DNA of 64,000 nucleotides, taken from positions 682,001-746,000 of the forward strand of contig NZ_LAQL01000002.1 of the NCBI RefSeq assembly GCF_001026905.1, read 5' to 3'. Numbering within the stretch: the stretch's first letter is position 1; each line of letters begins with the position of its first letter. The notes beneath the pieces are model-generated. The model saw nothing but the letters and a program-made list of their open reading frames with translations, did no database searches and was not told the DNA's origin. Below are positions 10,137-19,055 of this stretch, piece after piece. This stretch comes from Kiloniella spongiae (GTDB lineage Bacteria > Pseudomonadota > Alphaproteobacteria > Kiloniellales > Kiloniellaceae). The position numbers and the translations under genes were made by a program.

Positions 10137-10524
10137 TCGTTCCAATCCTTGTTTTTCTACCGGGTAGGCTGCGACCGGGGAGCCCGACAATGCGCGGATG
10201 GCTCCAGTTTCGATTTAAATCGCGCACCCCGATATACCCCAGAAGAAGAAAAAAGCAAAGGGCAAGAGCAATTCCCTAATCGAAGACCACCTATGCGAGG
10301 GTGGCAAAAACAAGCGTGTCGCCCTTAAAACAAGGCGAATGATGGATCTGTGAAACATAAAAACAGATCATGAAAACAGATACACTTCCTACATTACATT
10401 TAAAGTCACCACTCCAAACTGTGGCCCTAAACAAAATTTCGCTCTGGGCCGTTGTCCTCTCACAATGCCTGTGGTTATGATGCTTTTTGCTTATCTATCC
10501 TCCCCTTCAATCCTCGAGGCCATT
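10137..10524. other. Intergenic region between queC and gabD
   Basis: A 388-base divergent region. On the queC side the leader holds an inverted repeat (GGAGCC at 10179-10184 with GGCTCC at 10200-10205). In the middle is a small hairpin, CCACC/GGTGG at 10287-10304. The gabD side is AT-rich and presumably contains its promoter. I see no gene in it. Confidence 0.5.
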
Positions 10525-11976
10525 ATGGAACTTCAAGACCCCTCTTTGTTACGTGATAAATGCTACATCAATGGTGCATGGGCTGATGCAGACAGTGGAG
10601 AAACCTTTGCTGTAACCAACCCGGCGAATGGTGATGTTCTGGCCTCAGTTCCCAAGATGGGAGAGACAGAAACACTCCGTGCCATTCAAGCTGCCGAAGA
10701 CGCCTTTGGTCCCTGGAAAGACAAAACCGCCAAAGAGCGCGCGCAGATTATGCGCAAATGGTTTGAACTGATTATGGAAAACCAGCGCGATCTCGCGTTA
10801 CTGATGACACTTGAGCAAGGAAAACCCCTGGCAGAAGCCATGGGTGAAGTGGCCTATGGTGCAAGTTTTGTCGAATGGTTTGCTGAGGAATGTAAACGCA
10901 TCTATGGCGACACCATTCCAGAGCACCTGCCCGGCAGACGTCTTGTTGTGACAAAAGAACCAATCGGTGTTGTCGCCGCCATTACCCCGTGGAACTTCCC
11001 AATTGCCATGATTACCCGCAAATGCGCCCCGGCAATCGCTGCGGGCTGTACTGTCGTGATCAAACCGGCAGAGGACACACCCTTAAGCGCTTTTGCCTTG
11101 GCAGAGCTTGCTGAACGCGCTGGCATTCCCAAAGGCGTTATGAACATCGTTTCCGGCATTCCACAGCAAATTGGCAAGGCCCTGACCGAAAGCAAAGCGA
11201 TCAGAAAACTGACCTTCACTGGTTCGACACCCGTCGGCAAGCTTCTCATGAAACAGTGTGCAGATACCGTGAAAAAGACCTCTATGGAACTGGGAGGGAA
11301 CGCACCCTTTATCGTTTTTGATGACGCAGATCTTGATGCTGCAGTCGAAGGCGCAATGATGAGCAAGTTCCGCAATGCAGGACAAACATGTGTCTGCTCT
11401 AACAGGATCTTGGTTCAGGAAGGTATCTATGAAGCCTTTGCGCAAAAGCTTGTCGAAAAAACGGCGGCACTAAAGGTTGCTCCCGGCATTGAAGATGGCG
11501 CCCAGCAAGGACCGCTTATTAATGCTGCTGCATCAAGCAAAGTCAGTGAACTTATCGATGATGCCGTCAGCAAAGGTGCGAAAACCGAAATCGGTGGTAA
11601 CCCGCATGATCTCGGTGGAACCTTCTTTGAGCCAACCGTTATCACTGGCGTAACCGATGACATGCGCATTTTCAGCGAAGAAATCTTCGGCCCTGTGGCC
11701 CCGCTCTATAAGTTCAAAACCGAAGATGAAGCCGTTAAAATGGCAAACGACACGCCCTTTGGTCTCGCAGCATACTTCTATAGTCGGGATATCGGGCGCG
11801 TATGGCGTGTGTCTCGTGCGCTTGAATACGGCATCGTTGGGATTAACGAAGGTATCATCTCAAACGAAGTTGCCCCCTTTGGCGGCGTCAAGGAAAGTGG
11901 TGTAGGCCGAGAAGGCTCCAAATACGGCATGGAAGATTTCCTCGAGATCAAATACCTCTGTATGGGTGGCATTTAA
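10525..11976 (+). CDS. gabD: NAD(P)-dependent succinate-semialdehyde dehydrogenase
   Basis: A 483-residue aldehyde dehydrogenase that oxidises succinate semialdehyde to succinate in the last step of GABA and related amine breakdown. The catalytic cysteine is in GQTCVCSNR, the general-base glutamate in ELGGNAPF, and the cofactor motifs are TPWNFP and FTGSTPVGK. EIFGPVAP and a C-terminal FGGVKESGVGREGSKYG are typical of GabD. The start at 10525 follows GAGG; an upstream ATG would add 20 poorly conserved residues. No GABA transaminase lies beside it. Other semialdehyde substrates cannot be excluded. Confidence 0.88.
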   Translation: MELQDPSLLRDKCYINGAWADADSGETFAVTNPANGDVLASVPKMGETETLRAIQAAEDAFGPWKDKTAKERAQIMRKWFELIMENQRDLALLMTLEQGKPLAEAMGEVAYGASFVEWFAEECKRIYGDTIPEHLPGRRLVVTKEPIGVVAAITPWNFPIAMITRKCAPAIAAGCTVVIKPAEDTPLSAFALAELAERAGIPKGVMNIVSGIPQQIGKALTESKAIRKLTFTGSTPVGKLLMKQCADTVKKTSMELGGNAPFIVFDDADLDAAVEGAMMSKFRNAGQTCVCSNRILVQEGIYEAFAQKLVEKTAALKVAPGIEDGAQQGPLINAAASSKVSELIDDAVSKGAKTEIGGNPHDLGGTFFEPTVITGVTDDMRIFSEEIFGPVAPLYKFKTEDEAVKMANDTPFGLAAYFYSRDIGRVWRVSRALEYGIVGINEGIISNEVAPFGGVKESGVGREGSKYGMEDFLEIKYLCMGGI

Positions 11977-12000
11977 GGTTTCACTCAAGTATCAAATATT

Positions 12001-12027
12001 AAAGGAGTTTTCGAGCTCCTTTTTTAT
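12001..12027 (+). terminator. Terminator after gabD
   Basis: A 7-bp stem (AAAGGAG at 12001-12007 with CTCCTTT at 12016-12022), an 8-base loop and a T-run. It starts 24 bases after the gabD stop. Confidence 0.75.
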
Positions 12028-12032
12028 TTTCC

Positions 12033-12215
12033 AGAGACCTCAGCAAAACGATCTACACTGAGAAAAAAACCGAAATAGTATTTGGCACGTGTTAATTCAC
12101 GCAAACATACCAAGACCAAAAAGAGAACAAATAGGAGCCAATTGGCAAAAATTATGTAGATCAACTCATAATTTTATAATGAACGTAACCGCTGTAGAGT
12201 TTTGCTGAGGTCTCT
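12033..12215. repeat. Inverted-repeat element, possibly MITE-like
   Basis: AGAGACCTCAGCAAAAC at 12033-12049 is repeated exactly as its reverse complement at 12199-12215. A further 6-7 bases match after a 2-base gap. The outer flanks both carry TCC (12030-12032 and 12216-12218), a possible 3-bp target duplication. The 149-base interior is AT-rich. The right arm encodes the C-terminus of the small ORF at 12174-12395. Two arms at the ends of an element under 200 bp suggest a miniature inverted-repeat element or an inverted duplication. Confidence 0.5.
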
Positions 12216-12395
12216 TCCAATATTAGACAAACACAGATCGTTAATGAATCGAGAGAATTGTATTCTTACTTTCAGGAGTAATGATCTTTTGCCTCTTCTT
12301 ATCTTAAGAAGAATCAACTGTACGCGTTTAGATTTATTGCCCGATGTGTTTCGTCGCAAGAGGAGAACCAGCCAAACAAGAATAGCTATTGTCAT
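12174..12395 (-). CDS. Putative small basic membrane protein
   Basis: A 73-residue ORF whose ATG lies 2 bases after the stop of the hydrolase gene, with GGAG inside the end of that gene as a possible ribosome site. The N-terminus (AILVWLVLLL) would make one membrane helix, followed by an Arg/Lys-rich tail. The last dozen residues are encoded by an inverted-repeat arm, so the C-terminus may be recently acquired. I recognise no family. It could be a real third gene of the tetR operon or a chance frame; an opposite-strand frame over the same bases looks less likely. Confidence 0.35.
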   Translation of the reverse strand: MTIAILVWLVLLLRRNTSGNKSKRVQLILLKIRRGKRSLLLKVRIQFSRFINDLCLSNIGRDLSKTLQRLRSL

Positions 12396-12397
12396 TA

Positions 12398-13363
12398 TTA
12401 AAGAACTCCGTTTTCAATATTTTGGTCAATCAACTCACCCGTCCTAAAATATCGAAGGGCCGCAGCCACCACTGTATTTCTGTCACACAAGGACGAGTGC
12501 AATCCGGGCAAAACAAGTACCTGATCACATCCCAACATACGAGCCTCTGAAACAGAAACCACACCGTCATCGTCACCGGGCAATAACGGATTATAGCCTT
12601 CCCCATCTGACTTACCCCCAGCAATAATTCCAGTTTCACATTCAGGCATTGGTATTTTTTGTGCAAACTCAGGCACCAATTCCTGCCCGGACTTTCCATA
12701 GATAAGCTTATACAAAGCTAGTTGCTTGACCCATTCTGCAATAGCAGAACCCTGATTTGGCGGGGCAATCATAAGCAAGCGCTCAATATTTACCCTTGCT
12801 TTCCATGATGTCAGGTTAGCCAGAAGTTGCCTGACAACCAATCCGCCCAGAGAATGGGTAATAAAAGATACTGCTTTAATATCATTCCTATGGGACAGAA
12901 TTCGTGCCAACTGATCAGCATGCTCATGAATATAAGCTCTGGTTGAGGGGTAGGTAATTGCAGCGACTTCATAGCTTTCATCCGCAAAGGCACGCTTCAT
13001 CTTCTGGAAGGTATCGCCTGAACGCGTGATGCCGTGAACCATCACCAATAAATGTACGCCATCAGTTTCCGGATGGACTGGAGGCACAACTTGTTTCTGA
13101 ACTTTATAATGTTCAAAGACAGAAAAGCAGTCTTCAAACGTCCCCCATGCCTGACGCTTGTCATCGGGATCAAGTAAACGAAAGTGCCCACTGTAAAGAT
13201 TGAACTGGATGCGCCAACTGGCATAGATAAATTCATCACGCCAGAATTGCTTGCCCCCCAAAGTTGGCATTTGAATATTAAGAGGCGCGCCACTGCTTGT
13301 CCGCAAATTCTCAGTTGCAAATTCCATACCCTGTCGCAGATATTTTTCAATATTGTCAATCAT
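12398..13363 (-). CDS. Alpha/beta hydrolase, lipase-like
   Basis: A 321-residue protein with a serine hydrolase core: HGITRSGDTF near residue 130 (oxyanion hole), nucleophile elbow THSLGG, a likely acid in PGDDDGVVSV and a late His in GLHSSLC. The overall look is of PGAP1/LipA-like lipases or carboxylesterases. There is no signal peptide, so it is probably cytoplasmic or membrane-associated. Its ATG overlaps the TetR gene stop in an ATGA, which places it under that repressor. The substrate is unknown; a fatty-acyl or aromatic ester is plausible. Confidence 0.75.
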   Translation of the reverse strand: MIDNIEKYLRQGMEFATENLRTSSGAPLNIQMPTLGGKQFWRDEFIYASWRIQFNLYSGHFRLLDPDDKRQAWGTFEDCFSVFEHYKVQKQVVPPVHPETDGVHLLVMVHGITRSGDTFQKMKRAFADESYEVAAITYPSTRAYIHEHADQLARILSHRNDIKAVSFITHSLGGLVVRQLLANLTSWKARVNIERLLMIAPPNQGSAIAEWVKQLALYKLIYGKSGQELVPEFAQKIPMPECETGIIAGGKSDGEGYNPLLPGDDDGVVSVSEARMLGCDQVLVLPGLHSSLCDRNTVVAAALRYFRTGELIDQNIENGVL

Positions 13364-13998
13364 TGGATTTTTCCCGTAAAATCAGCATGATCTTTAAGAC
13401 CGTTCAGGAAAGTTGTTATCAACAAGCTACAAACATCGTGTGAGGATCGGCTTATAACCACATCCAGCTTCTTTTTGTCTGCAAGTGAAATAATACCATG
13501 CAAGCTCGCCCAAAGCGTTGCAGACACATCCCTTCGTTCTTCTGCTCCCCTCCCGGACAAAAGAGGAAGCAAAACCTGATCAATGACACTTAGTAACTTC
13601 AAAACTCTTTGATTATACCATTCAGGTAAGTCATCTTCGCTGGAAGGCACATGATCAAAAAGCAGGCGCCACAGACTTCTATTCTCATCAATGAACGCGA
13701 GATAACCAATTAAGAGTTTTTCTAGGTTTTCGTTAGCAGAACCAATGTCCGCTTCGCCGTCTAATCGAACCATGGATAGGTGATCATATAACCGTTCTAG
13801 GGTTTTGCCGTTCAGGATAAGTATAAGTTCGTCAATATTTGTATAAACGTTATAAATCGTCCCTGGAGCATAGCCGATTTTTTGCGCAATCTTTCGGGCG
13901 GAAAGTTCTGATACTCCGCCGGCCATGACTAAATCTTCAGCGGCATCAAGAATCATTACTTTCAATTCATCAGGACTATGATCAACACGTCGTGCCAT
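13360..13998 (-). CDS. TetR-family transcriptional regulator
   Basis: A 212-residue regulator. The N-terminal helix-turn-helix is SARKIAQKIGYAPGTIYNVYTNIDELI at about residues 33-59, a textbook TetR recognition helix. The C-terminal ligand domain holds WASLHGI, seen in TetR C-terminal families. It leads an operon with the alpha/beta hydrolase and probably represses it and itself through the palindrome just upstream. The inducer is unknown. Confidence 0.88.
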   Translation of the reverse strand: MARRVDHSPDELKVMILDAAEDLVMAGGVSELSARKIAQKIGYAPGTIYNVYTNIDELILILNGKTLERLYDHLSMVRLDGEADIGSANENLEKLLIGYLAFIDENRSLWRLLFDHVPSSEDDLPEWYNQRVLKLLSVIDQVLLPLLSGRGAEERRDVSATLWASLHGIISLADKKKLDVVISRSSHDVCSLLITTFLNGLKDHADFTGKIQ

Positions 13999-14044
13999 CT
14001 GTTAAGACTTCTTTCTTCCTGTTAAAGTTACAACTATAGAATAG

Positions 14045-14057
14045 TGAACACCGTTCA
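14045..14057. promoter_or_regulatory. Candidate TetR operator
   Basis: TGAAC-ACC-GTTCA is a perfect 13-base palindrome located 47 bases upstream of the tetR start. On the minus strand it overlaps a plausible promoter, with TTGAAC inside the palindrome and an AT-rich TATAGT nearby. Position and symmetry fit autorepression. Confidence 0.55.
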
Positions 14058-14064
14058 AAATTCA

Positions 14065-14104
14065 ATAAAAAAATAACGCCACCCTTCAATTAAGACGTAT
14101 GGCG
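14065..14104 (-). terminator. Terminator after psuG
   Basis: On the minus strand GCGCCAT pairs with GTGGCGT (two wobble pairs) around a 16-base loop, followed by TTATTTTTTTA. A second hairpin (GCGCTA/TAGCGC, 14102-14121) lies between it and the psuG stop and shares bases with it, so the two are alternatives. Confidence 0.6.
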
Positions 14105-14126
14105 CTATATAATTTTAGCGCATTTG

Positions 14127-15053
14127 TTAGCTTAAAGCGCTCAAATCCTTTGCAATATTAGCAGCCAATACCGCATTATTTTTCACAAGCGCTATATTGG
14201 ATTCCAAACTACGTCCCTTGGTCAATTCAACAATTTTTCCTAATAGATAAGGGGTAATTTCCTTGCCAAAAATGCCGTCTTTTGTCGCGCTGTCCAATGC
14301 AGACGCAATGACGCCATCCATTTCCGCTTTATCCATAGCATGGCTTTCAGGAATTGGGTTCGCAATCACAGCGCCCCCCTGATAGCCAAGGTCCTGTTGT
14401 ACCGCCAGCATACCGGCAATCTCGCTTGCCGTATTCGCCGTCAAAGGAGCATCCAAACCGGAATCACGGCAATAGAATGCTGGAAACTGCTTTGTTTGAT
14501 AGCCAACAACAGGAACACCTCTGGTTTCCAGAAATTCAAGTGTTTTTGGTAAGTCCAAAATAGATTTAGCCCCGGCACAAATGACAGCCACAGGTGTCTT
14601 TGCCAGTTCTTCCAAATCGGCAGAGATATCAAAATCGTTTTCTGCACCCCGATGAACACCCCCGATACCCCCCGTGGCAAAAACAGAAATGCCAGCCATT
14701 GCCGCACAAATCATCGTTGCCGCAACAGTTGTAGCGCCGTCACCCTTTTGCGCAACGATCAATGGCAGATCCCGACGGGATAGTTTCGCAACATTCTCGG
14801 CCTTGCCCAGCTTTTCCAACGCAGCTTCGTCCAGGCCGATACGGATAACACCGTCAAGCACAGCAATTGTTGCCGGTACTGCGCCTTGCGCACGAATCAG
14901 ATCTTCTACCTCGCGAGCCGTTTCCACATTCTTAGGATAGGGCATACCATGTGCAATAATAGTTGATTCCAATGCAACGACAGCTTTTCCCTCAGCAAGG
15001 GCATTCGCAACTTCGGGGGCAATATTCAGGTGTTTTTCCAATTTCGGATTCAT
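14127..15053 (-). CDS. psuG: Pseudouridine-5'-phosphate glycosidase PsuG
   Basis: A 308-residue member of the indigoidine synthase A-like family (PF04227). It cleaves the C-C bond of pseudouridine 5'-phosphate to uracil and ribose 5-phosphate. Visible signatures are ALESTIIAHGMPYP near residue 28 (catalytic Glu region), AQKGDGATTVAATM with the Schiff-base lysine, and GGIGGVHRGAENDFDISADL with metal-binding Asp. The length matches the family. It lies 28 bases after psuK and shares its operon. Confidence 0.93.
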   Translation of the reverse strand: MNPKLEKHLNIAPEVANALAEGKAVVALESTIIAHGMPYPKNVETAREVEDLIRAQGAVPATIAVLDGVIRIGLDEAALEKLGKAENVAKLSRRDLPLIVAQKGDGATTVAATMICAAMAGISVFATGGIGGVHRGAENDFDISADLEELAKTPVAVICAGAKSILDLPKTLEFLETRGVPVVGYQTKQFPAFYCRDSGLDAPLTANTASEIAGMLAVQQDLGYQGGAVIANPIPESHAMDKAEMDGVIASALDSATKDGIFGKEITPYLLGKIVELTKGRSLESNIALVKNNAVLAANIAKDLSALS

Positions 15054-15081
15054 GCTTTTACCAATAGTTTATTTTAAGAGT

Positions 15082-16011
15082 TCAAGAGCCAATAACGCCC
15101 AAAGAAAGATCCCGCAAGTTCGCAGATGTCGCGCCTTGATCTTTTACGGTGATACTTGCTGCATTAATGCCCCGCTTCAGGGCAACATCCGGTTTGTACC
15201 CTTCGGCTATGCCGCTAAGAGTACCGGCAATTAACGAATCACCGGCACCAGTTACATCCGTAATTTCGACTTCAATCGCCGGAACATGTTTAAAATCTTC
15301 ACCTTCGAAAATATAAGCACCTTTCATCCCCGCAGAAATCACAACTGCTTTTGCGCCTTTGCGTGCAAGTACAGAACCCGCTTTGACAATGTCCTCTTCT
15401 GATACGATTGTCAGCCCGACCAGCTCACTTGCTTCATCCACATTACAAAACAGAATATCCAAATGCTGCAGAATAGAGTTAAGCTTTGTAGCCTTTGCGA
15501 CAGAAACAGCATCTGCAGCCAGAAATTGATCAGGACCACATTGACTGGATAGAGCTTCTAGCGCAGAAACAGGCATGTTCGTATCGATGAACAAGATTGG
15601 ATAAGAAGCCATACGGTCCTTAAGTCCGGCAAACATCTCTGGGCTGACATGGTCATAGATTTCCATATCAGCCAAACCAAAGGCCAATTCACCGCCGGGC
15701 TGTAGAACAGCCGTGTAGGTTGCTGTTGAAAAGGTCTTTGATCTAGGTAAAGCTAAAACATCGAGTCCCTGCGCAATAAACTGCTGCTCCAAGGCATCAC
15801 CGGCCACATCCTGCCCCCAATAGCTCAACAGTCCTGCCTCAACACCAAGTCTGTTGAGATTCATTGCCACATTATGAGCAACCCCGCCGGGATAACGAGA
15901 AACAGTGACCGGGTTTGACGTTCCCTGTCGGATCGCTGTGTGACATTCAGAGCGCACATCCCAATGGGCTGCACCAATGCAAAGCACAGACTTAGTATTA
16001 TCTTTCAACAC
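15082..16011 (-). CDS. psuK: PfkB-family kinase, probable pseudouridine kinase PsuK
   Basis: A 309-residue ribokinase-fold enzyme. PGGVAHNVAMNLNRLG near residue 42 is the first PfkB signature and DVTGAGDSLIAG near the C-terminus holds the catalytic Asp and anion hole. Alone it would only be a PfkB sugar kinase; adjacency to psuG makes phosphorylation of pseudouridine to its 5'-phosphate the likely reaction. No nucleoside transporter is present nearby, so the substrate may come from RNA turnover or a carrier elsewhere. Confidence 0.88.
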   Translation of the reverse strand: MLKDNTKSVLCIGAAHWDVRSECHTAIRQGTSNPVTVSRYPGGVAHNVAMNLNRLGVEAGLLSYWGQDVAGDALEQQFIAQGLDVLALPRSKTFSTATYTAVLQPGGELAFGLADMEIYDHVSPEMFAGLKDRMASYPILFIDTNMPVSALEALSSQCGPDQFLAADAVSVAKATKLNSILQHLDILFCNVDEASELVGLTIVSEEDIVKAGSVLARKGAKAVVISAGMKGAYIFEGEDFKHVPAIEVEITDVTGAGDSLIAGTLSGIAEGYKPDVALKRGINAASITVKDQGATSANLRDLSLGVIGS

Positions 16012-16164
16012 ATTAACTCACGAAATAGGCTTACTGACAGTTATAGCAATCGTTTTACGCAGAAACAGCCTCATAATACCAGAAGATGTTCGCGCATTTG
16101 ATCAATATCAATGTTTGTTACTCAATATTGCTTAAAATCACAGGTGAAAATGATTTTTGACTGA

Positions 16165-16713
16165 TTGAACGATCTTTTCTCTCTCATTTTCAGACCAACT
16201 ACGACAACATTAAGCACAGAGCATCGCGTGAGAAAAAACGTAAAAAGAGCAACGACAAAAAAGAGCGGCTTCTCACCCCGCTTTTTGTCCCGTCGCGCGT
16301 TTTTTGCGTTCACAGCAATGATATCTCTATGCTTGCAAATCCTTATTCCGCTGGAACAGAGTTGGGCTAACCCGCCACAAAATCCGGATATCAACTCAGA
16401 AGATGTTTTTGTTATCTGTACACCGACCGGGCTCAGAGTTCTTTCACTAAACTCTGAAGATGATGGCCAACCAATCGAAAGTACGCTGGACCTATCGTGC
16501 CCAGCTTGCTCATTGGCTTCGGTAACCCTTGCTCCTCTACCCGTCAATGATCCCTTCCTATACCAAACTCGTTTTGCTATAGCGGATAATTGGGTCGAGC
16601 TATCAGAAATATCCCATGATCGACCAGCGCCACCACCACCAGCCAGGGCACCACCTCTCATGTTGCTACCGAAAATACATACTGAAGTCCTAATAAGATC
16701 AAAGACTGTGTAA
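16165..16713 (+). CDS. DUF2946-like protein
   Basis: A protein of up to 182 residues. A membrane segment (FFAFTAMISLCLQILIPL) is followed by FVICTPTGLRVL and CPACSLASV, the cysteine pairs characteristic of DUF2946, a family often found near copper uptake or export genes. The ORF start is TTG at 16165; GTG at 16228 is a good alternative and would leave a normal signal anchor. It probably faces the periplasm. The tail is proline-rich. A terminator overlaps the stop codon. Its copper role is inference from the family. Confidence 0.65.
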   Translation: MNDLFSLIFRPTTTTLSTEHRVRKNVKRATTKKSGFSPRFLSRRAFFAFTAMISLCLQILIPLEQSWANPPQNPDINSEDVFVICTPTGLRVLSLNSEDDGQPIESTLDLSCPACSLASVTLAPLPVNDPFLYQTRFAIADNWVELSEISHDRPAPPPPARAPPLMLLPKIHTEVLIRSKTV

Positions 16714-16741
16714 ACACATTGTTTCACAGTCTTTGTTTTTT
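16700..16741 (+). terminator. Terminator overlapping the DUF2946 gene stop
   Basis: A perfect 11-bp stem (CAAAGACTGTG at 16700-16710, CACAGTCTTTG at 16725-16735) and a T-run to 16741. The left arm includes the last codons of the gene and the stop TAA starts the loop. Confidence 0.9.
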
Positions 16742-16808
16742 GTGCTTTGAGCCTCTTCTCATTATCAACACAATGTTCTAGGACTATGATTTGGGGCACG
16801 AAAAAAAA

Positions 16809-17753
16809 TCAAGCGTAGGCCTGGCTCATGATCGACCAATAAAGCTCGCGGCATCCCGGATAAATCGATGCCCCTAAAGAGGAATAGCTCTTTAGGGTTA
16901 TTGTGGTCGGATGGACCACTTCAGGTGACCGAATCATGGCTGGTGGGTTTGCAATCAAGGTAAATCCCAGATCAGGTAGACGACTATGTAACTCGACCTG
17001 TTTTTCTGGCACGTCAATTCTCAATTCTTTCTCTGAACGCTCTGCCACATACCTAATCATTGCCAATGCTGTTTCACTGTCTGGTGCAATCATTGGCCCC
17101 AAATGATGCTGTTCACGTTGGGGGCTAGCAAGCGTAAACCCGATAATCTCGCCCTGTTTATCCTCAACAACAATAGCGTAATCGGCTTGAAGATATCTCT
17201 GTTCCAATAACCCGTGTCGACTTGCACCAAGTGCCTTCGCATCCAAACGGATAATATTCTCTAGGTCATTTTTGTACATAGCCCGTAAGGTTACATTAGG
17301 AAGAACAGGTTCAGAATCTCTACTTAAAAACTGCTCTGGAGAACCAAAAAATTTTCTGATCCGGCCAGCGACCTCATAACCACACTTCCTATAGAGCGGC
17401 TCGCCCTCTTCTGTTGCAATCAGGCACAATACTCTTCCCTGTGCAGCTTCATGACTATGCAAAGCTTCCATCACAGCACGACCATATCCACGTCTTTGAT
17501 GACCTGGGTTCACCATAATCATCCCGATTGATGCTAGATCATCTCCATAGGGGAAAATAGCACCAGTAGCGATGATACCGCCACAGCTATCCCGAACACC
17601 GAGAAAAACCGAAACCTGTAGCATAATTTCGAGATCTTTAACGACATGAGTCCAGCCCAAGCTTTCAACCAAGGTATAGATCGCAGGCACATCATCAGGC
17701 GTTAAAACGTCAAAAAAGGCAGCTTCAGGCCTATCCGTTAACATCGACAACAA
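16809..17753 (-). CDS. GNAT acetyltransferase, two-domain
   Basis: A 314-residue acetyltransferase. The N-terminal GNAT domain carries the acetyl-CoA loop NPGHQRRGYGRAVMEAL and a second strand-helix ending LYRKCGYEVAGR. The C-terminal half looks like the second GNAT-like domain of YitH/Acetyltransf_18 proteins. The substrate is unknown. Its start overlaps the end of the acuI-type gene by 23 bases, so the two are co-transcribed; an alternative start at MLTDR 4 codons later shortens the overlap. Confidence 0.8.
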   Translation of the reverse strand: MLSMLTDRPEAAFFDVLTPDDVPAIYTLVESLGWTHVVKDLEIMLQVSVFLGVRDSCGGIIATGAIFPYGDDLASIGMIMVNPGHQRRGYGRAVMEALHSHEAAQGRVLCLIATEEGEPLYRKCGYEVAGRIRKFFGSPEQFLSRDSEPVLPNVTLRAMYKNDLENIIRLDAKALGASRHGLLEQRYLQADYAIVVEDKQGEIIGFTLASPQREQHHLGPMIAPDSETALAMIRYVAERSEKELRIDVPEKQVELHSRLPDLGFTLIANPPAMIRSPEVVHPTTITLKSYSSLGASIYPGCRELYWSIMSQAYA

Positions 17754-18723
17754 CGCGCCCCTGAACAGCTCCCTTCAGAATGGCAGCCCCTAGATCAGGC
17801 AAATCGTTGAGGGTTGCATGCTGTACCATCTTTTCCAGCTTTCCCAGTGGTAGATCAGAAACAACACGTTGCCACGCTCTTTGACGATTTACAAAAGGCT
17901 GCATGACCGAATCAATTCCCAAGAGGTTCACACCGCGAAGAAGGAAAGGAATAACCGTGGCAGGTAGCGCTGCGCCTCCTGCAAGGCCAACAGCAGAGAC
18001 CGAAGCACCATACTTCATCTGGCCAAGGACACGAGCCAGCATCGCCCCGCCAACAGCATCAACACAACCAGCCCATGTTTCGCTCTCAAGCGGGCGCTTC
18101 ACGACTTCATTCAACTCATCCCGGGCGACGATCCTGCTTGCTCCAAGCTCTTTGAGGTAATCCGCTGTATCTGGACGCCCCGTAACACCGGCAACGCTAT
18201 AGCCGAGGCTTGCCAAAATAGACGTAGCGATGGAACCAACCCCACCAGCAGCCCCCGTAACAAGCACATCACCCTGATCCGGTTTCAATCCATGATCTTC
18301 AAGTGCCATTACGGCCAGCATTGCCGTAAAGCCTGCTGTTCCCACGGCCATCGCCTGCTTTGTGCTCAAACCATCAGGTAAGGGCACCAACCAGTCAGCC
18401 TTCACACGTGCTTTTTGCGCATAGCCACCCCACCAGGCTTCACCAACGCGCCATCCGGTTAGCACTACTTTGTCACCGACTTTATAACGATCATCATCAG
18501 ACTCTTCGACCGTTCCGGCAAAATCTATACCCGGAACATGGGGATAGTTCCGAACCAGACCGCCGTTGCCCGTGATACAAAGACCATCTTTGTAATTAAC
18601 AGTAGAGTACTCCACCGCCACAGTCACATTGCCATCAACAGGAAGACTATTATTTTCCAGTTCTTTGACTTCAGAACGAACAACACCTTCTTCGGATTTA
18701 TCAACAACGAGCGCTTTGAACAT
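17731..18723 (-). CDS. acuI: AcuI/YhdH-type NADPH-dependent acrylyl-CoA reductase
   Basis: A 330-residue zinc-free medium-chain reductase. YSTVNYKDGLCITGNGG and VPGIDFAGTV match the YhdH/AcuI subfamily, and VTGAAGGVGSIATSILA is the NADPH-binding loop. AcuI reduces acrylyl-CoA to propionyl-CoA and removes toxic acrylate made from DMSP in marine alphaproteobacteria. No DMSP lyase is in view, so the physiological substrate is inferred. The start is ATG at 18723 behind AGGGA; five upstream codons are dropped. Confidence 0.85.
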   Translation of the reverse strand: MFKALVVDKSEEGVVRSEVKELENNSLPVDGNVTVAVEYSTVNYKDGLCITGNGGLVRNYPHVPGIDFAGTVEESDDDRYKVGDKVVLTGWRVGEAWWGGYAQKARVKADWLVPLPDGLSTKQAMAVGTAGFTAMLAVMALEDHGLKPDQGDVLVTGAAGGVGSIATSILASLGYSVAGVTGRPDTADYLKELGASRIVARDELNEVVKRPLESETWAGCVDAVGGAMLARVLGQMKYGASVSAVGLAGGAALPATVIPFLLRGVNLLGIDSVMQPFVNRQRAWQRVVSDLPLGKLEKMVQHATLNDLPDLGAAILKGAVQGRVVVDVNG

Positions 18724-19055
18724 TTTATTCCCTAACAATCTGATGTGGCTGGTATCTATTGGGCATCTTTTATGCGTTAATAACGGATTATATTGAGATC
18801 AAATAAGCATAACACCAAAAGAGTACTCCGCCCCGTTTTCAACTGAAAGAGAGAATTTTGCACAAGGACTATGAACCATAAAGTCACAGCTCCTATCCTC
18901 CTGAGCAAATAAATTACACAGATTTGCATTTTCCATAGGAAAGTATTCCTTTATAAATTTTAAAATTTTATCACTTTTTTTATACATTCAAGAAATAATA
19001 GGTCCGGGTCATTAAACAAAGGTCAATAAAAATTGATCAAAAGGAGACTGGAGCT
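18724..19055. other. Intergenic region before the chemoreceptor
   Basis: An AT-rich 332-base divergent region. A minus-strand frame at 18799-18936 (45 residues, AAGGA about 10 bases upstream of its ATG) could encode a small protein, but it has no recognisable family and I treat it as doubtful. TCAAT-AAAA-ATTGA lies just before the chemoreceptor ribosome site and may be coincidental in this AT-rich DNA. Confidence 0.4.

Noticed and set aside
10137-10210. preQ1 riboswitch before queC
   Set aside because: The leader has inverted repeats but I could not find the short C-rich preQ1-I core or another known class. A covariance-model search would decide.
12202-12447. 81-residue plus-strand frame opposite the hydrolase end
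   Set aside because: It overlaps the hydrolase gene on the other strand, has no ribosome site and no recognisable product.
16122-16799. 225-residue minus-strand frame
   Set aside because: It covers the DUF2946-like gene, whose cysteine motifs, membrane segment and terminator support the plus strand. The minus frame has no recognisable features.
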